Source: Prevotella sp. (GTDB lineage Bacteria > Bacteroidota > Bacteroidia > Bacteroidales > Bacteroidaceae). Taken from it: 40,631 nt of DNA. Both the position numbers and the translations under genes were made by a program. Positions 1 to 7,654 of this stretch are shown here, piece after piece; the first letter of the stretch is position 1, and every line of letters begins with the position of its first letter. Location of the stretch: NCBI GenBank assembly GCA_017642485.1, contig JAGCPC010000055.1, positions 1 through 40,631 of the forward strand, read 5' to 3'. The notes beneath the pieces are model-generated. The model made no database searches. It saw only the letters and a list, made by a program, of their open reading frames with translations, and was not told where the DNA came from.

Positions 1-1688
1 ATCTGTGGCTCAATGGAGAATGTGCCGAGCAGGTGACGGTATCCTCGCTTATTTATAATGTACGCCTTATAGTGTCCTGCAGGCAGGTTGTCGGTCTTTA
101 TTGTTCCGTCTCTTACTATTGCCGAGGTGAAATCATTTCCCATGATGGTGGAGATGATGACGAGTGTACCGTCGGGCTGTTGACAGTTGGCAGTTGAGAT
201 TTGAGAGTTGACAGTTAGTGGTTGAAGATCCTGAACTGCGAACTGTGAACTGTGCACTGCGAACTGAGGGGTGTCTCCGTACTCTCTTACCGTCTTTCCG
301 CTTTGAGCATCAATGACGGCGAAGTAGCGTATGTGCTCCGTCTTGCTATGCTGCACGTCAGGTGTGGTGAGGTTGGCAGCGAGGAGGTTCTCGCCCTTGC
401 TCACATCGACGGGGTAGGTGTCAGAGCCGAAGAGATGGTATTTCTTTGGGGTTTGAGGTTTGAGGTTTGAGGTTTGAGATTTGAGATTTGAGGTTTGAGA
501 TTTGACAACTGTGAACTGTGAACTGTGAACTGTGAACTGTGAACTGTGCACTGTGCACTGTGAACTGATTGCGGGGTAGGGTGCAAAGGTCTCGGCATAG
601 TAGTCGTATATGCCCTTGGTATTGTCAGTAAAGAACTTGGAACGGAACATGCAGTTGCCCATGCCGTACTGTCGCAGAACGTGTAGTTCGCGAGTGATAT
701 CGGTGAGTGCCCAGTTCTTTTCCCTTGGATGCATGAAGTATATGCCCAGTCCTGGTGCTACGTTCTTGCCTGCTGAGCGTTCCTGCCAGTCTATGGCAAA
801 GGGATAGAAATTCTCATCCTTGAAGTACATCATAGGATATATGGCATCCATGAGTCCCTCCTTCATCCACAGTGCTGCGTCCTGACACACCACGTTGCGT
901 GCATTCCAGCCATGTGACCACTGTCGTCGTGTGTCGCTGTATTTTCCTACAGGCGACGAGGAGAGTTGTATCCACGGTTTGTGACGCTTCACCCTGTCGG
1001 ATATGGTGCGTACTATCCTCGTTATGTTACTGCGTGCAGCGTCCTTGTTGGATATCTTGCCCCACGTATCGGGGTAGCGTATATAGTCGAGGTGTATGCC
1101 GTCTATATCATAGCGTAGCGCAAGGTCTTCGCAGAAGCGTGCGAGATAGTCTGCCGTGCCACTTATCTCTGGGTTCATAAATCCCTCATCTCCAATCTTT
1201 TTTAGTAGATTTGGACAAGTTTTTCTTAAACTCCTGCAACCAGCGCCATTCCACTTGCCGACGGGTATTGTCACCACCCATGCATGTATCTCCATTCCGC
1301 GCTTATGACACTCCTCGATGGCAAATGCCAGAGCATCGTACCCAGGCGACTGTCCGGGTTTGCCACTGAGGCATCCGTCCCATGGCTCCATGTCCGATGG
1401 GAATATGGTGGTAGCACGCACGCGTGTCTGCAGTAAGACGGTGTTGATATTTGCCTCGCACAGACGGTCGAGGATGCTGCATAGCTCCTGTTGCTGTCGC
1501 TTCATGGCGAGAGGGGTATTGGCATAGGTGTGAGGCCAGTCTATGCCCCCTATGGTAGTGAGCCATACGGCACGCGTCTCATGAAGCGGTGAGGCGGTGG
1601 GTGACTGAGGGTATAACATTACGTTCTCTGCCCTCAATTGGCTGAGGGAGAGGGCTATAAGCAGGGTGATAAGATATTTTTTTTTCAT
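1..1688 (-). CDS. Secreted GHL10-family glycosyl hydrolase, partial (3' end outside window)
   Basis: The minus-strand frame is open from an ATG at 1688 to the window edge, at least 562 codons with no stop. Residues 1-20 form a signal peptide (MKKKYLITLL followed by hydrophobic residues). The body matches glycosyl hydrolase-like 10 (PF02638) proteins: ETRAVWLTTIGGIDWP near the start, then DIDGIHLDYIRYPDTWG, the typical barrel strand with acidic residues, and a later MDAIYPMMY. After about residue 374 comes a C-terminal part that looks beta-rich. It carries two low-complexity in-frame loops (residues 375-415 and 475-504) encoded by heptanucleotide repeats. The family acts on extracellular polysaccharide or peptidoglycan; the substrate cannot be told here. 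The start lies only about 8 bases from its promoter -7 box, so the mRNA may be almost leaderless. Confidence 0.85.
   Translation of the reverse strand, partial: MKKKYLITLLIALSLSQLRAENVMLYPQSPTASPLHETRAVWLTTIGGIDWPHTYANTPLAMKRQQQELCSILDRLCEANINTVLLQTRVRATTIFPSDMEPWDGCLSGKPGQSPGYDALAFAIEECHKRGMEIHAWVVTIPVGKWNGAGCRSLRKTCPNLLKKIGDEGFMNPEISGTADYLARFCEDLALRYDIDGIHLDYIRYPDTWGKISNKDAARSNITRIVRTISDRVKRHKPWIQLSSSPVGKYSDTRRQWSHGWNARNVVCQDAALWMKEGLMDAIYPMMYFKDENFYPFAIDWQERSAGKNVAPGLGIYFMHPREKNWALTDITRELHVLRQYGMGNCMFRSKFFTDNTKGIYDYYAETFAPYPAISSQCTVHSSQFTVHSSQFTVVKSQTSNLKSQTSNLKPQTPKKYHLFGSDTYPVDVSKGENLLAANLTTPDVQHSKTEHIRYFAVIDAQSGKTVREYGDTPQFAVHSSQFAVQDLQPLTVNSQISTANCQQPDGTLVIISTIMGNDFTSAIVRDGTIKTDNLPAGHYKAYIINKRGYRHLLGTFSIEPQ
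177..268 (-). repeat. In-frame mixed heptanucleotide array inside the GHL10 gene (second loop)
   Basis: On the plus strand successive heptamers are TTGACAG, TTGGCAG, TTGAGAT, TTGAGAG, TTGACAG, TTAGTGG, TTGAAGA, then CTGCGAA, CTGTGAA, CTGTGCA, CTGCGAA. Several repeat families are joined in one continuous 7-base phase. The coding strand stays open (residues about 475-504, including FAVHSSQ). Confidence 0.85.
441..566 (-). repeat. In-frame heptanucleotide array inside the GHL10 gene (first loop)
   Basis: Read on the coding (minus) strand this is about seven TTCACAG-type units followed by about nine AAATCTC/AAACCTC-type units. Because 7 and 3 share no factor, three DNA units make one heptapeptide: the protein reads TVHSSQF repeats and then SQTSNLK repeats. 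No unit gives a stop in this orientation. The opposite orientation would give TGA. The same units form spacer arrays at 3901-3956, 4823-4878 and 36589-36630. Confidence 0.9.
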
Positions 1689-1696
1689 TTCGGTTG

Positions 1697-1728
1697 CAAA
1701 GTTAGCATTAAAATTTGGTTAAACCAAA
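1697..1728 (-). promoter_or_regulatory. Promoter of the GHL10 gene
   Basis: On the minus strand TTTGG (1728-1724), a 19-base spacer and TAACTTTG (1704-1697) match the Bacteroidetes sigma consensus. The start codon at 1688 is so close that the transcript would have a leader of only a few bases. Confidence 0.75.
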
Positions 1729-1745
1729 TATTTTTCGTAACTTTG
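1714..1745 (+). promoter_or_regulatory. Promoter of cstA, sharing its -33 palindrome with the divergent gene
   Basis: TTTGG (1714-1718), a 19-base spacer and TAACTTTG (1738-1745) form a consensus promoter. The -33 element is half of the inverted repeat TTTGGTTAAACCAAA (1714-1728), whose other half serves the opposite promoter with the same spacing. Confidence 0.8.
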
Positions 1746-1796
1746 CAGAGATAAAATAATCAAATAAATCAACCCCTCGATAAATAACAAAATACA

Positions 1797-3335
1797 ATGG
1801 TTACCTTCCTTGTTTCACTCATATTGCTCATATTCGGATACATATTCTACGGAAAGTTCGTAGAAAAGGTGTTCGGACCAGAAGACAAGCGCGTAGCTCC
1901 TGCTATACGCAAGGCTGACGGTGTGGACTATATCGCCATGCCGACGTGGAAGGTCTTTATGATACAGTTTCTTAACATCGCAGGTACAGGGCCTATCTTT
2001 GGTGCCATCATGGGCATGTGGTTTGGTCCGTCAGCGTACCTATGGATAGTACTGGGCTGTATCTTTGCCGGCGCTACGCACGACTATCTCAGCGGTATGA
2101 TAAGCATCAGGAAGGGTGGCATAGGACTGCCTGATATAGTAGGTCAGTACCTGGGCAAGAGCATGAGAAAGGTGATGCTGTGCTTTGCCGTGTTGCTGCT
2201 GGTGTTGGTGGGTGCCGTGTTTGTAAGCGCTCCAGCATCGCTTATCAACAACATGATAGTAGCAGAGGGAGGTTTTGACAATATGCTCCTGTGGATATGT
2301 GTCATCTTTGCCTACTACGTGATAGCAACGATGCTGCCTGTTGACAAGATAATAGGTAAGATATACCCCGTCTTTGCCGTTTCGCTCATCTTTATGGCTC
2401 TTGCCCTGATGGTGGTGCTATTTATGAAATGGCCTACACTGCCTGAGGTATGGGACGGTCTGGACAATATGGGGCCACAGATAGGTATAGCCAATCCCGA
2501 ACCCGTTTTCCCTGCACTGTTTATCACTATAGCATGTGGCGCCATCTCAGGTTTTCATGCTACGCAGAGTCCGCTCATGGCACGTTGTATGAAGTCGGAG
2601 AAGCTGGGCAGACCGGTGTTCTACGGTTCGATGATTACTGAGGGTATCGTAGCACTGATATGGGCAACGGTGAGCAGCTGGTTCTTCTATGCTGAGGGAT
2701 GGCGCGAGGTGTGTTCGCCAGACGTTATAGCACAGTATATGGGACAGTCGGAGAAGACCATCACACAGTTTTTTGCTGCTCCCAAGGTGGTGATGACGGT
2801 ATGTGAGGGATGGCTCGGACTCGCAGGTGGCATACTGGCGATACTCGGTGTCGTGGCTGCTCCCATCACGAGTGGTGACACAGCACTGCGTTCAGGACGA
2901 CTGATAGTGGCTGATGCCATGCATGTGGACCAGAAACCAATACTGAAGCGACTCATGGTCAGCGCACCATTGTTTGCTGCTGCCATCGCCATATTGGTAT
3001 GGCAAATGGACAATCCTGACTCATTTAATACTATATGGAAATACTTCGGATGGGCCAACCAGACACTCTCAGTGTTCACCCTGTGGGCTATAACGGTTTA
3101 CCTGGCACTGAAACGTAAGTTCTACATCATCACATTGATACCAGCAATATTCATGACCAGTGTGTGTGCCATATTCCTCTGCGTAAGCAAGGATACCCTC
3201 GGCATGTCAGCGGAGTATGGCTATGCGATAGGTGTAGTGGTGGCAATAATATGCACGGTAAACTTCTTTGTATGGCACAGTAGGAAGTTTGTGACGGAGT
3301 TGAGAACCAATAAGTACGGAGAACGAATTCGATAA
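1797..3335 (+). CDS. cstA: CstA-family carbon starvation / peptide transporter
   Basis: This is a 512-residue inner-membrane protein with hydrophobic segments along its whole length. The N-terminal part carries the CstA signature region (RKADGVDY at 38-45, then GTGPIFGA at 63-70 and ATHDYLSGM). CstA proteins import peptides or pyruvate during nutrient stress. The length fits the short Bacteroidetes form rather than the roughly 700-residue E. coli protein. It is read from a consensus promoter at 1714-1745 with a leader of about 45 bases. It is followed by a heptamer spacer and a small outer-membrane protein gene, which may be on the same transcript. The exact substrate is not visible from sequence. 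Confidence 0.92.
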   Translation: MVTFLVSLILLIFGYIFYGKFVEKVFGPEDKRVAPAIRKADGVDYIAMPTWKVFMIQFLNIAGTGPIFGAIMGMWFGPSAYLWIVLGCIFAGATHDYLSGMISIRKGGIGLPDIVGQYLGKSMRKVMLCFAVLLLVLVGAVFVSAPASLINNMIVAEGGFDNMLLWICVIFAYYVIATMLPVDKIIGKIYPVFAVSLIFMALALMVVLFMKWPTLPEVWDGLDNMGPQIGIANPEPVFPALFITIACGAISGFHATQSPLMARCMKSEKLGRPVFYGSMITEGIVALIWATVSSWFFYAEGWREVCSPDVIAQYMGQSEKTITQFFAAPKVVMTVCEGWLGLAGGILAILGVVAAPITSGDTALRSGRLIVADAMHVDQKPILKRLMVSAPLFAAAIAILVWQMDNPDSFNTIWKYFGWANQTLSVFTLWAITVYLALKRKFYIITLIPAIFMTSVCAIFLCVSKDTLGMSAEYGYAIGVVVAIICTVNFFVWHSRKFVTELRTNKYGERIR

Positions 3336-3370
3336 TTAGGAATTAAGACTTAGAAATTAATAATTAAGAT
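3336..3370 (+). repeat. Heptamer spacer array (TTAAGNN type)
   Basis: Directly after the cstA stop codon come five heptamers: TTAGGAA, TTAAGAC, TTAGAAA, TTAATAA, TTAAGAT. The array fills the gap to the next start at 3376. Confidence 0.7.
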
Positions 3371-3375
3371 AGATT

Positions 3376-3900
3376 ATGAGAAAAATGATTATGATGCTTG
3401 CCATGATGTTGGTGACAGTGGCAGCAAATGCACAGTTTGAGAAGGGTAAAACATTTATCGGTGCCTCAGTGACAGGTCTCGACCTTAGCTATAACGGTGC
3501 CAAGAAGTGGAACATCGGCATCGAGGGCCGTGTAGGTCAGTTTGTTACTGACAACTGGCTCGCTTTTGGTCAGATGGCATACCAGCACGTTGGTGCTTCA
3601 AAGACCAACGACTTCAAACTCGGTGTGGGTGGTCGCTACTATATCCAGCAGAACGGTCTGTTCCTCGGTCTCAATGCCAACTATGTACATGAGACAAAGA
3701 ACTACAACGACTTCATGCCAGCCATAGAGATTGGCTACGCTTTCTTTGTAAGTCGTTCGCTCACTATAGAGCCTGCCCTCTACTATGAGCAGAGCCTCAA
3801 TGACCACTCTAACCGTTCGACGATAGGCGTAAAGGTAGGTCTGGGTATATACCTGCCTAAGAACAAGATACAGAACTCTGTCAAGGAGTCGTTTAAGTAG
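3376..3900 (+). CDS. Small outer-membrane beta-barrel protein
   Basis: The 174-residue product begins with a clear signal peptide ending ANAQ (residues 17-20). The rest alternates short hydrophobic and polar strands (for example FKLGVGGRYYIQ, LFLGLNANYVH, IEIGYAFFV, SLTIEPALYYEQ, TIGVKVGLGIYL), as in eight-stranded outer-membrane barrels of the OmpX/PF13505 type. The function is unknown. It lies 40 bases after cstA and 68 bases before nadC, separated from both by heptamer arrays. The C-terminal residues KNKIQNSVKESFK do not end in the aromatic residue typical of proteobacterial barrels, apart from F at the next-to-last position. Confidence 0.8.
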   Translation: MRKMIMMLAMMLVTVAANAQFEKGKTFIGASVTGLDLSYNGAKKWNIGIEGRVGQFVTDNWLAFGQMAYQHVGASKTNDFKLGVGGRYYIQQNGLFLGLNANYVHETKNYNDFMPAIEIGYAFFVSRSLTIEPALYYEQSLNDHSNRSTIGVKVGLGIYLPKNKIQNSVKESFK

Positions 3901-3956
3901 TTCACATTTCATAATTCACAGTTCACAGTTCATAGTTCACAGTTCACAGTTAATTT
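3901..3956 (+). repeat. Heptamer spacer array (TTCACAG type)
   Basis: Eight consecutive heptamers start at the first base after the stop codon of the barrel gene: TTCACAT, TTCATAA, TTCACAG, TTCACAG, TTCATAG, TTCACAG, TTCACAG, TTAATTT. The array lies directly before nadC (start 3969). Confidence 0.95.
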
Positions 3957-3968
3957 GAAATTGTCTTC

Positions 3969-4820
3969 ATGTTGTCAGTAGAAGAACTTACCGATAGACT
4001 CATCGACCTGAGTTTTGCCGAGGATATAGGTGATGGCGATCATACCACCTTGTGTTGCATACCTGATGATGCAATGGGCAAGAGCCGTCTGATAGTAAAG
4101 GAGGACGGCATCCTGGCTGGTGTAGAGGTGGCAAAAGAGGTGTTTAGACGTTTTGACCCTACCATGCAGGTCGAGGTGCTCATACATGATGGAGCAGAGG
4201 TGAAGAAGGGTGATATCGCCATGATAGTCAGCGGCAAGGTGCAGAGTCTGTTGCAGACGGAGAGGCTGATGCTCAACATCATGCAGCGCATGAGCGGCAT
4301 AGCTACCATGACCCATAAGTACCAGCAGGCACTCATCGATGCAGGCACCAAGACACGTGTGCTCGACACCCGCAAGACGACGCCAGGCATGCGTATGCTG
4401 GAGAAGGAGGCAGTGAAGATAGGTGGAGGCATGAACCACCGTATCGGACTCTTTGACATGATACTTCTCAAGGACAACCATGTGGACTTTGCTGGTGGCA
4501 TACACAATGCTATATCACGTGCCAAGGAGTACTGCAAGGCGAAGGGCAAAGACCTGAAGATAGAGATAGAGGTGCGCAACTTTAAGGAACTGGAGGAGGC
4601 ACTGGCAGAGAAGCCCGACCGCATAATGTTTGACAACTTCACACCAGAAGATACGGAGAAGGCTGTCAAGATGGTAAATCATCAGTGCGAGACAGAGTCC
4701 TCCGGAGGTATAACATACGATACGATGATACCTTATGCTAAGGCAGGGGTGGACTATATATCATTCGGCGCACTGACGCATAGTGTCAAAGGTCTTGACC
4801 TGTCGTTTAAGGCATGCTGA
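3969..4820 (+). CDS. nadC: Quinolinate phosphoribosyltransferase (nicotinate-nucleotide pyrophosphorylase, carboxylating)
   Basis: NadC converts quinolinate and PRPP to nicotinate mononucleotide, CO2 and pyrophosphate in de novo NAD synthesis in the cytoplasm. The 283-residue product has normal family length. Visible signatures are RMSGIAT (107-113), DTRKTTPGMR (133-142), KIGGGMNHR (150-158) and KDNH (168-171), which build the phosphoribosyl and quinolinate site, and a C-terminal IDYISFGALTHS-like segment. The ATG at 3969 gives the normal N-terminus. The gene is flanked on both sides by same-orientation TTCACAG arrays (3901-3956 and 4823-4878). Its partners nadA and nadB are not in the window, but nadE is. 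Confidence 0.96.
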   Translation: MLSVEELTDRLIDLSFAEDIGDGDHTTLCCIPDDAMGKSRLIVKEDGILAGVEVAKEVFRRFDPTMQVEVLIHDGAEVKKGDIAMIVSGKVQSLLQTERLMLNIMQRMSGIATMTHKYQQALIDAGTKTRVLDTRKTTPGMRMLEKEAVKIGGGMNHRIGLFDMILLKDNHVDFAGGIHNAISRAKEYCKAKGKDLKIEIEVRNFKELEEALAEKPDRIMFDNFTPEDTEKAVKMVNHQCETESSGGITYDTMIPYAKAGVDYISFGALTHSVKGLDLSFKAC

Positions 4821-4822
4821 GG

Positions 4823-4878
4823 CAGTTCACAGTTCACAGTTCACAGTTCACAGTTCACAGTTTATAGTTCAGAGTTAT
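4823..4878 (+). repeat. Heptamer spacer array (CAGTTCA type)
   Basis: Five perfect CAGTTCA units (4823-4857) are followed by CAGTTTA, TAGTTCA and GAGTTAT. The array begins two bases after the nadC stop and ends one base before the rfbD start at 4880. It has the same unit and orientation as the array before nadC. Confidence 0.95.
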
Positions 4879-4879
4879 T

Positions 4880-5812
4880 ATGAATATATTGGTAACAGGT
4901 GCTAACGGCCAACTCGGCAACGAGATGCGTCTGAAGGCAAAAAAGACAAGCAACAAATACTACTTCACTGACGTAGTGGAGCAGGAAGGAGTGGAAACCA
5001 TCATCCTCGACATCACTAACATTGATGATGTGCGTGCTATAGTGAAAGAGCGTGGCATCGACGTCATCGTCAACTGTGCAGCATATACTAATGTGGATAA
5101 GGCGGAGAGCGATGAGGCACTGTGTAACAAACTCAATGCGGAAGCTCCCAGTCTGCTCGCTCAGGTGATGAAGGAGGCAAAGGGACTGCTGGTGCACATC
5201 AGCACTGACTATGTGTTTGGCGGTGACCCTTATAACACCCCATGCAAGGAGGATCAGAAAGGTACGCCAACAGGAGTGTATGGCAAGACGAAGCTGGTGG
5301 GAGAACAGAATATCATCGCCTCAGGAGTAAACTATGTCATAATACGTACGGCATGGCTGTACTCTGAGTTTGGCAAGAACTTTGTCAAGACGATGCTCAA
5401 CCTCACAGCAACGAAGCCATCGCTGAACGTGGTGTTTGACCAGTGTGGCACACCGACGTATGCAGCAGACCTTGCTGACGCCATATCACGCATACTCCTC
5501 GACTACAAGATAGAGACTGCTGAGGAGGGTGCTTCTACAAGTGCGAGAAAATACTCGAAGAAGGGTATATACAACTTCAGCAACGAGGGTGTGTGCTCAT
5601 GGTATGACTTCACTGTAAAGATAGCCGAGATAGCTGGACACAAGGACTGCGACATACGTCCATGCCACAGCGATGAGTTCCCATCACCCGTAAAGCGTCC
5701 GGCATACTCCGTACTCGACAAGACAAAGATAAAGGAGACCTTCGATGTAAGCATACCTCACTGGACTGTGTCACTGAAGAAGTGCATGAGAAAGTTGAAG
5801 GGTACGCTGTAA
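4880..5812 (+). CDS. rfbD: dTDP-4-dehydrorhamnose reductase
   Basis: RfbD (RmlD) catalyses the last step of dTDP-L-rhamnose synthesis, NAD(P)H reduction of dTDP-4-keto-L-rhamnose. The 310-residue SDR protein shows the nucleotide-binding GANGQLG (7-13), the STDYVFGG strand with T109, and the catalytic pair Y134/K138 in YGKTK. It is slightly longer than usual because of an insertion near residues 215-230 (EEGASTSARKYSKK). It is the first of three consecutive rhamnose genes (rfbD-rfbC-rfbB, gaps of 32 and 33 bases). The order differs from the common rfbABCD and rfbA is missing here, so glucose-1-phosphate thymidylyltransferase must be encoded elsewhere. Confidence 0.95.
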   Translation: MNILVTGANGQLGNEMRLKAKKTSNKYYFTDVVEQEGVETIILDITNIDDVRAIVKERGIDVIVNCAAYTNVDKAESDEALCNKLNAEAPSLLAQVMKEAKGLLVHISTDYVFGGDPYNTPCKEDQKGTPTGVYGKTKLVGEQNIIASGVNYVIIRTAWLYSEFGKNFVKTMLNLTATKPSLNVVFDQCGTPTYAADLADAISRILLDYKIETAEEGASTSARKYSKKGIYNFSNEGVCSWYDFTVKIAEIAGHKDCDIRPCHSDEFPSPVKRPAYSVLDKTKIKETFDVSIPHWTVSLKKCMRKLKGTL

Positions 5813-5844
5813 GCGTAAATACTTTTCAAAAATACAGATAGTAT

Positions 5845-6429
5845 ATGGACGTAATAACAACAGAAATAAAGGATGTACTGATAATAGAACCACGTGTATT
5901 CAAGGATGCACGCGGCTATTTTTTTGAGTCCTTCTCACAGAGGGAGTTTGATGAGAAGGTGACCCCTCTGCTCGGACACAAGATAAACTTTGTACAGGAC
6001 AACGAGTCGATGTCAAGCTATGGCGTGATGAGGGGACTGCACTTCCAGCGTCCACCATACACACAGTCAAAGCTGGTACGCTGCGTAAAGGGTGCCGTGC
6101 TCGATGTAGCGGTGGATATAAGAAAGGGTTCGCCAACATACGGCAAACACGTAGCAGTGGAGCTGACAGAGGATAATCACAGACAGTTCTTTGTGCCACG
6201 TGGCTTTGCTCATGGCTTTGCTGTGCTATCGGATGTGGCAGTGTTTCAGTATAAGTGTGACGAATTCTATCACCCAGAGGCAGACGGCGGAATATCCATC
6301 CTCGATGACAGTCTGGGGATAGACTGGAGGATACCAGCGGAGAAGGCCTTGCTGTCGGAGAAAGATACCAAGCACTCCTTGCTAAAGGATTTTGACACTC
6401 CATTTGATATCAATGTAAACCTTTATTAG
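5845..6429 (+). CDS. rfbC: dTDP-4-dehydrorhamnose 3,5-epimerase
   Basis: RfbC (RmlC) epimerises dTDP-4-keto-6-deoxy-D-glucose at C3 and C5. The 194-residue cupin protein has the expected length and motifs: ARGYFFESF (22-30), GLHFQ with the catalytic His66, FVPRGFAHGF (116-125), and QYKCDEFYHPE (135-144) with the conserved Tyr136. It lies between rfbD and rfbB in one transcription unit and supplies the middle step of the same pathway. Confidence 0.96.
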   Translation: MDVITTEIKDVLIIEPRVFKDARGYFFESFSQREFDEKVTPLLGHKINFVQDNESMSSYGVMRGLHFQRPPYTQSKLVRCVKGAVLDVAVDIRKGSPTYGKHVAVELTEDNHRQFFVPRGFAHGFAVLSDVAVFQYKCDEFYHPEADGGISILDDSLGIDWRIPAEKALLSEKDTKHSLLKDFDTPFDINVNLY

Positions 6430-6462
6430 TTTTAGGAAACGAAAAAACAAACAGTTAAGTAT

Positions 6463-7596
6463 ATGAAGAATATAGTAATAACAGGTGGTGCCGGCTTTAT
6501 AGGCTCTCACGTGGTAAGACTTTTTGTAAACAAGTATCCAGAGTATAATATCATCAACCTGGATAAGTTGACATACGCAGGTAACCTCGCAAACCTCAAG
6601 GATATAGAGGACAAGCCAAACTATAAGTTTGTGAAGATGGACATCTGCGACTTTGACGCCTTCTATAAGCTCATGCAGGATGAGAAGATTGACGGCATAA
6701 TACACCTCGCTGCAGAGTCACACGTGGATCGTAGCATCAAGGATCCATTCACCTTTGCACGTACCAATGTGATGGGCACCCTGTCACTCCTTCAGGCAGC
6801 AAAACTGTACTGGGAGTCATTGCCAGAGAAGTATGAGGGCAAGCGTTTCTACCATATCTCCACTGACGAGGTATATGGAGCACTCGAGATGACCAACCCC
6901 GAAGGTATCGAACCCCCATTCACTACTACGGCAAGTTCCAGCGAGCACCACCTCGCATACGGTAAGGACTTCTTCTACGAGACGACAAAGTACAATCCTC
7001 ACTCACCATATTCAGCATCAAAGGCGAGTTCGGATCACTTCGTGCGTGCCTTTCACGATACCTACGGTATGCCAACGATTGTCACCAATTGTTCTAACAA
7101 CTACGGGCCTTACCAGTTCCCAGAGAAACTCATACCTCTCTTTATAAATAATATAAGGAACAAGAAGCCTCTGCCAGTGTATGGCAAGGGTGAGAACGTA
7201 CGTGACTGGCTGTATGTAGTGGATCATGCAAGGGCTATCGATGTGATATTCCACAATGGCAAGATCGCCGAGACATATAACATCGGTGGTTTCAATGAGT
7301 GGAAAAACATAGACATCATAAAGACTGTCATAAAGACAGTGGACCGCTTGCTGGGCCGTGAAGAGGGTGAGGACCTCAACCTTATAACGTATGTCACAGA
7401 CCGCCTGGGACATGATGCACGCTATGCCATAGACTCCACAAAACTACAGAAGGAACTCGGATGGGAACCATCACTGCAGTTTGAGGAGGGCATAGAGAAG
7501 ACCGTAAAGTGGTATCTCGACAACGAGGAGTGGATGGACAACGTCACCTCTGGCGACTACGAGAAGTACTACGAGAATATGTACAAAGGAAGATAA
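6463..7596 (+). CDS. rfbB: dTDP-glucose 4,6-dehydratase
   Basis: RfbB (RmlB) forms dTDP-4-keto-6-deoxy-D-glucose with bound NAD. The 377-residue extended SDR enzyme shows GGAGFIGSH (8-16), the active-site triplet T134-D135-E136 in STDEVYG, and YSASK with Y183 and K187. It is somewhat longer than many homologues because of an insertion near 139-175 that is common in Bacteroidales. It is third in the rfb cluster. The product may go to O-antigen or capsular rhamnose or other deoxysugars. Confidence 0.96.
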   Translation: MKNIVITGGAGFIGSHVVRLFVNKYPEYNIINLDKLTYAGNLANLKDIEDKPNYKFVKMDICDFDAFYKLMQDEKIDGIIHLAAESHVDRSIKDPFTFARTNVMGTLSLLQAAKLYWESLPEKYEGKRFYHISTDEVYGALEMTNPEGIEPPFTTTASSSEHHLAYGKDFFYETTKYNPHSPYSASKASSDHFVRAFHDTYGMPTIVTNCSNNYGPYQFPEKLIPLFINNIRNKKPLPVYGKGENVRDWLYVVDHARAIDVIFHNGKIAETYNIGGFNEWKNIDIIKTVIKTVDRLLGREEGEDLNLITYVTDRLGHDARYAIDSTKLQKELGWEPSLQFEEGIEKTVKWYLDNEEWMDNVTSGDYEKYYENMYKGR

Positions 7597-7652
7597 GGTA
7601 TAAGGTATAAAGTATCAAGTATAAAGTATATAGTATAAAGGAGAAAGGATAA
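7597..7652 (+). repeat. Heptamer spacer array (AGTATAA type)
   Basis: Eight heptamers start at the first base after the rfbB stop: GGTATAA, GGTATAA, AGTATCA, AGTATAA, AGTATAT, AGTATAA, AGGAGAA, AGGATAA. The array ends two bases before the ffh start at 7655, so it fills the spacer almost exactly. Confidence 0.9.
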
Positions 7653-7654
7653 AG

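Noticed and set aside
3975..4669. Long antisense frames (176 and 209 codons) opposite nadC
   Set aside because: They lie entirely opposite a well-conserved gene, show no family motifs, and have Ser/Met/Leu/His-rich composition typical of antisense reading.
3901..4878. CRISPR-like reading of the repeat arrays
   Set aside because: Units of seven bases directly abut one another with no spacers, and no cas genes are present.
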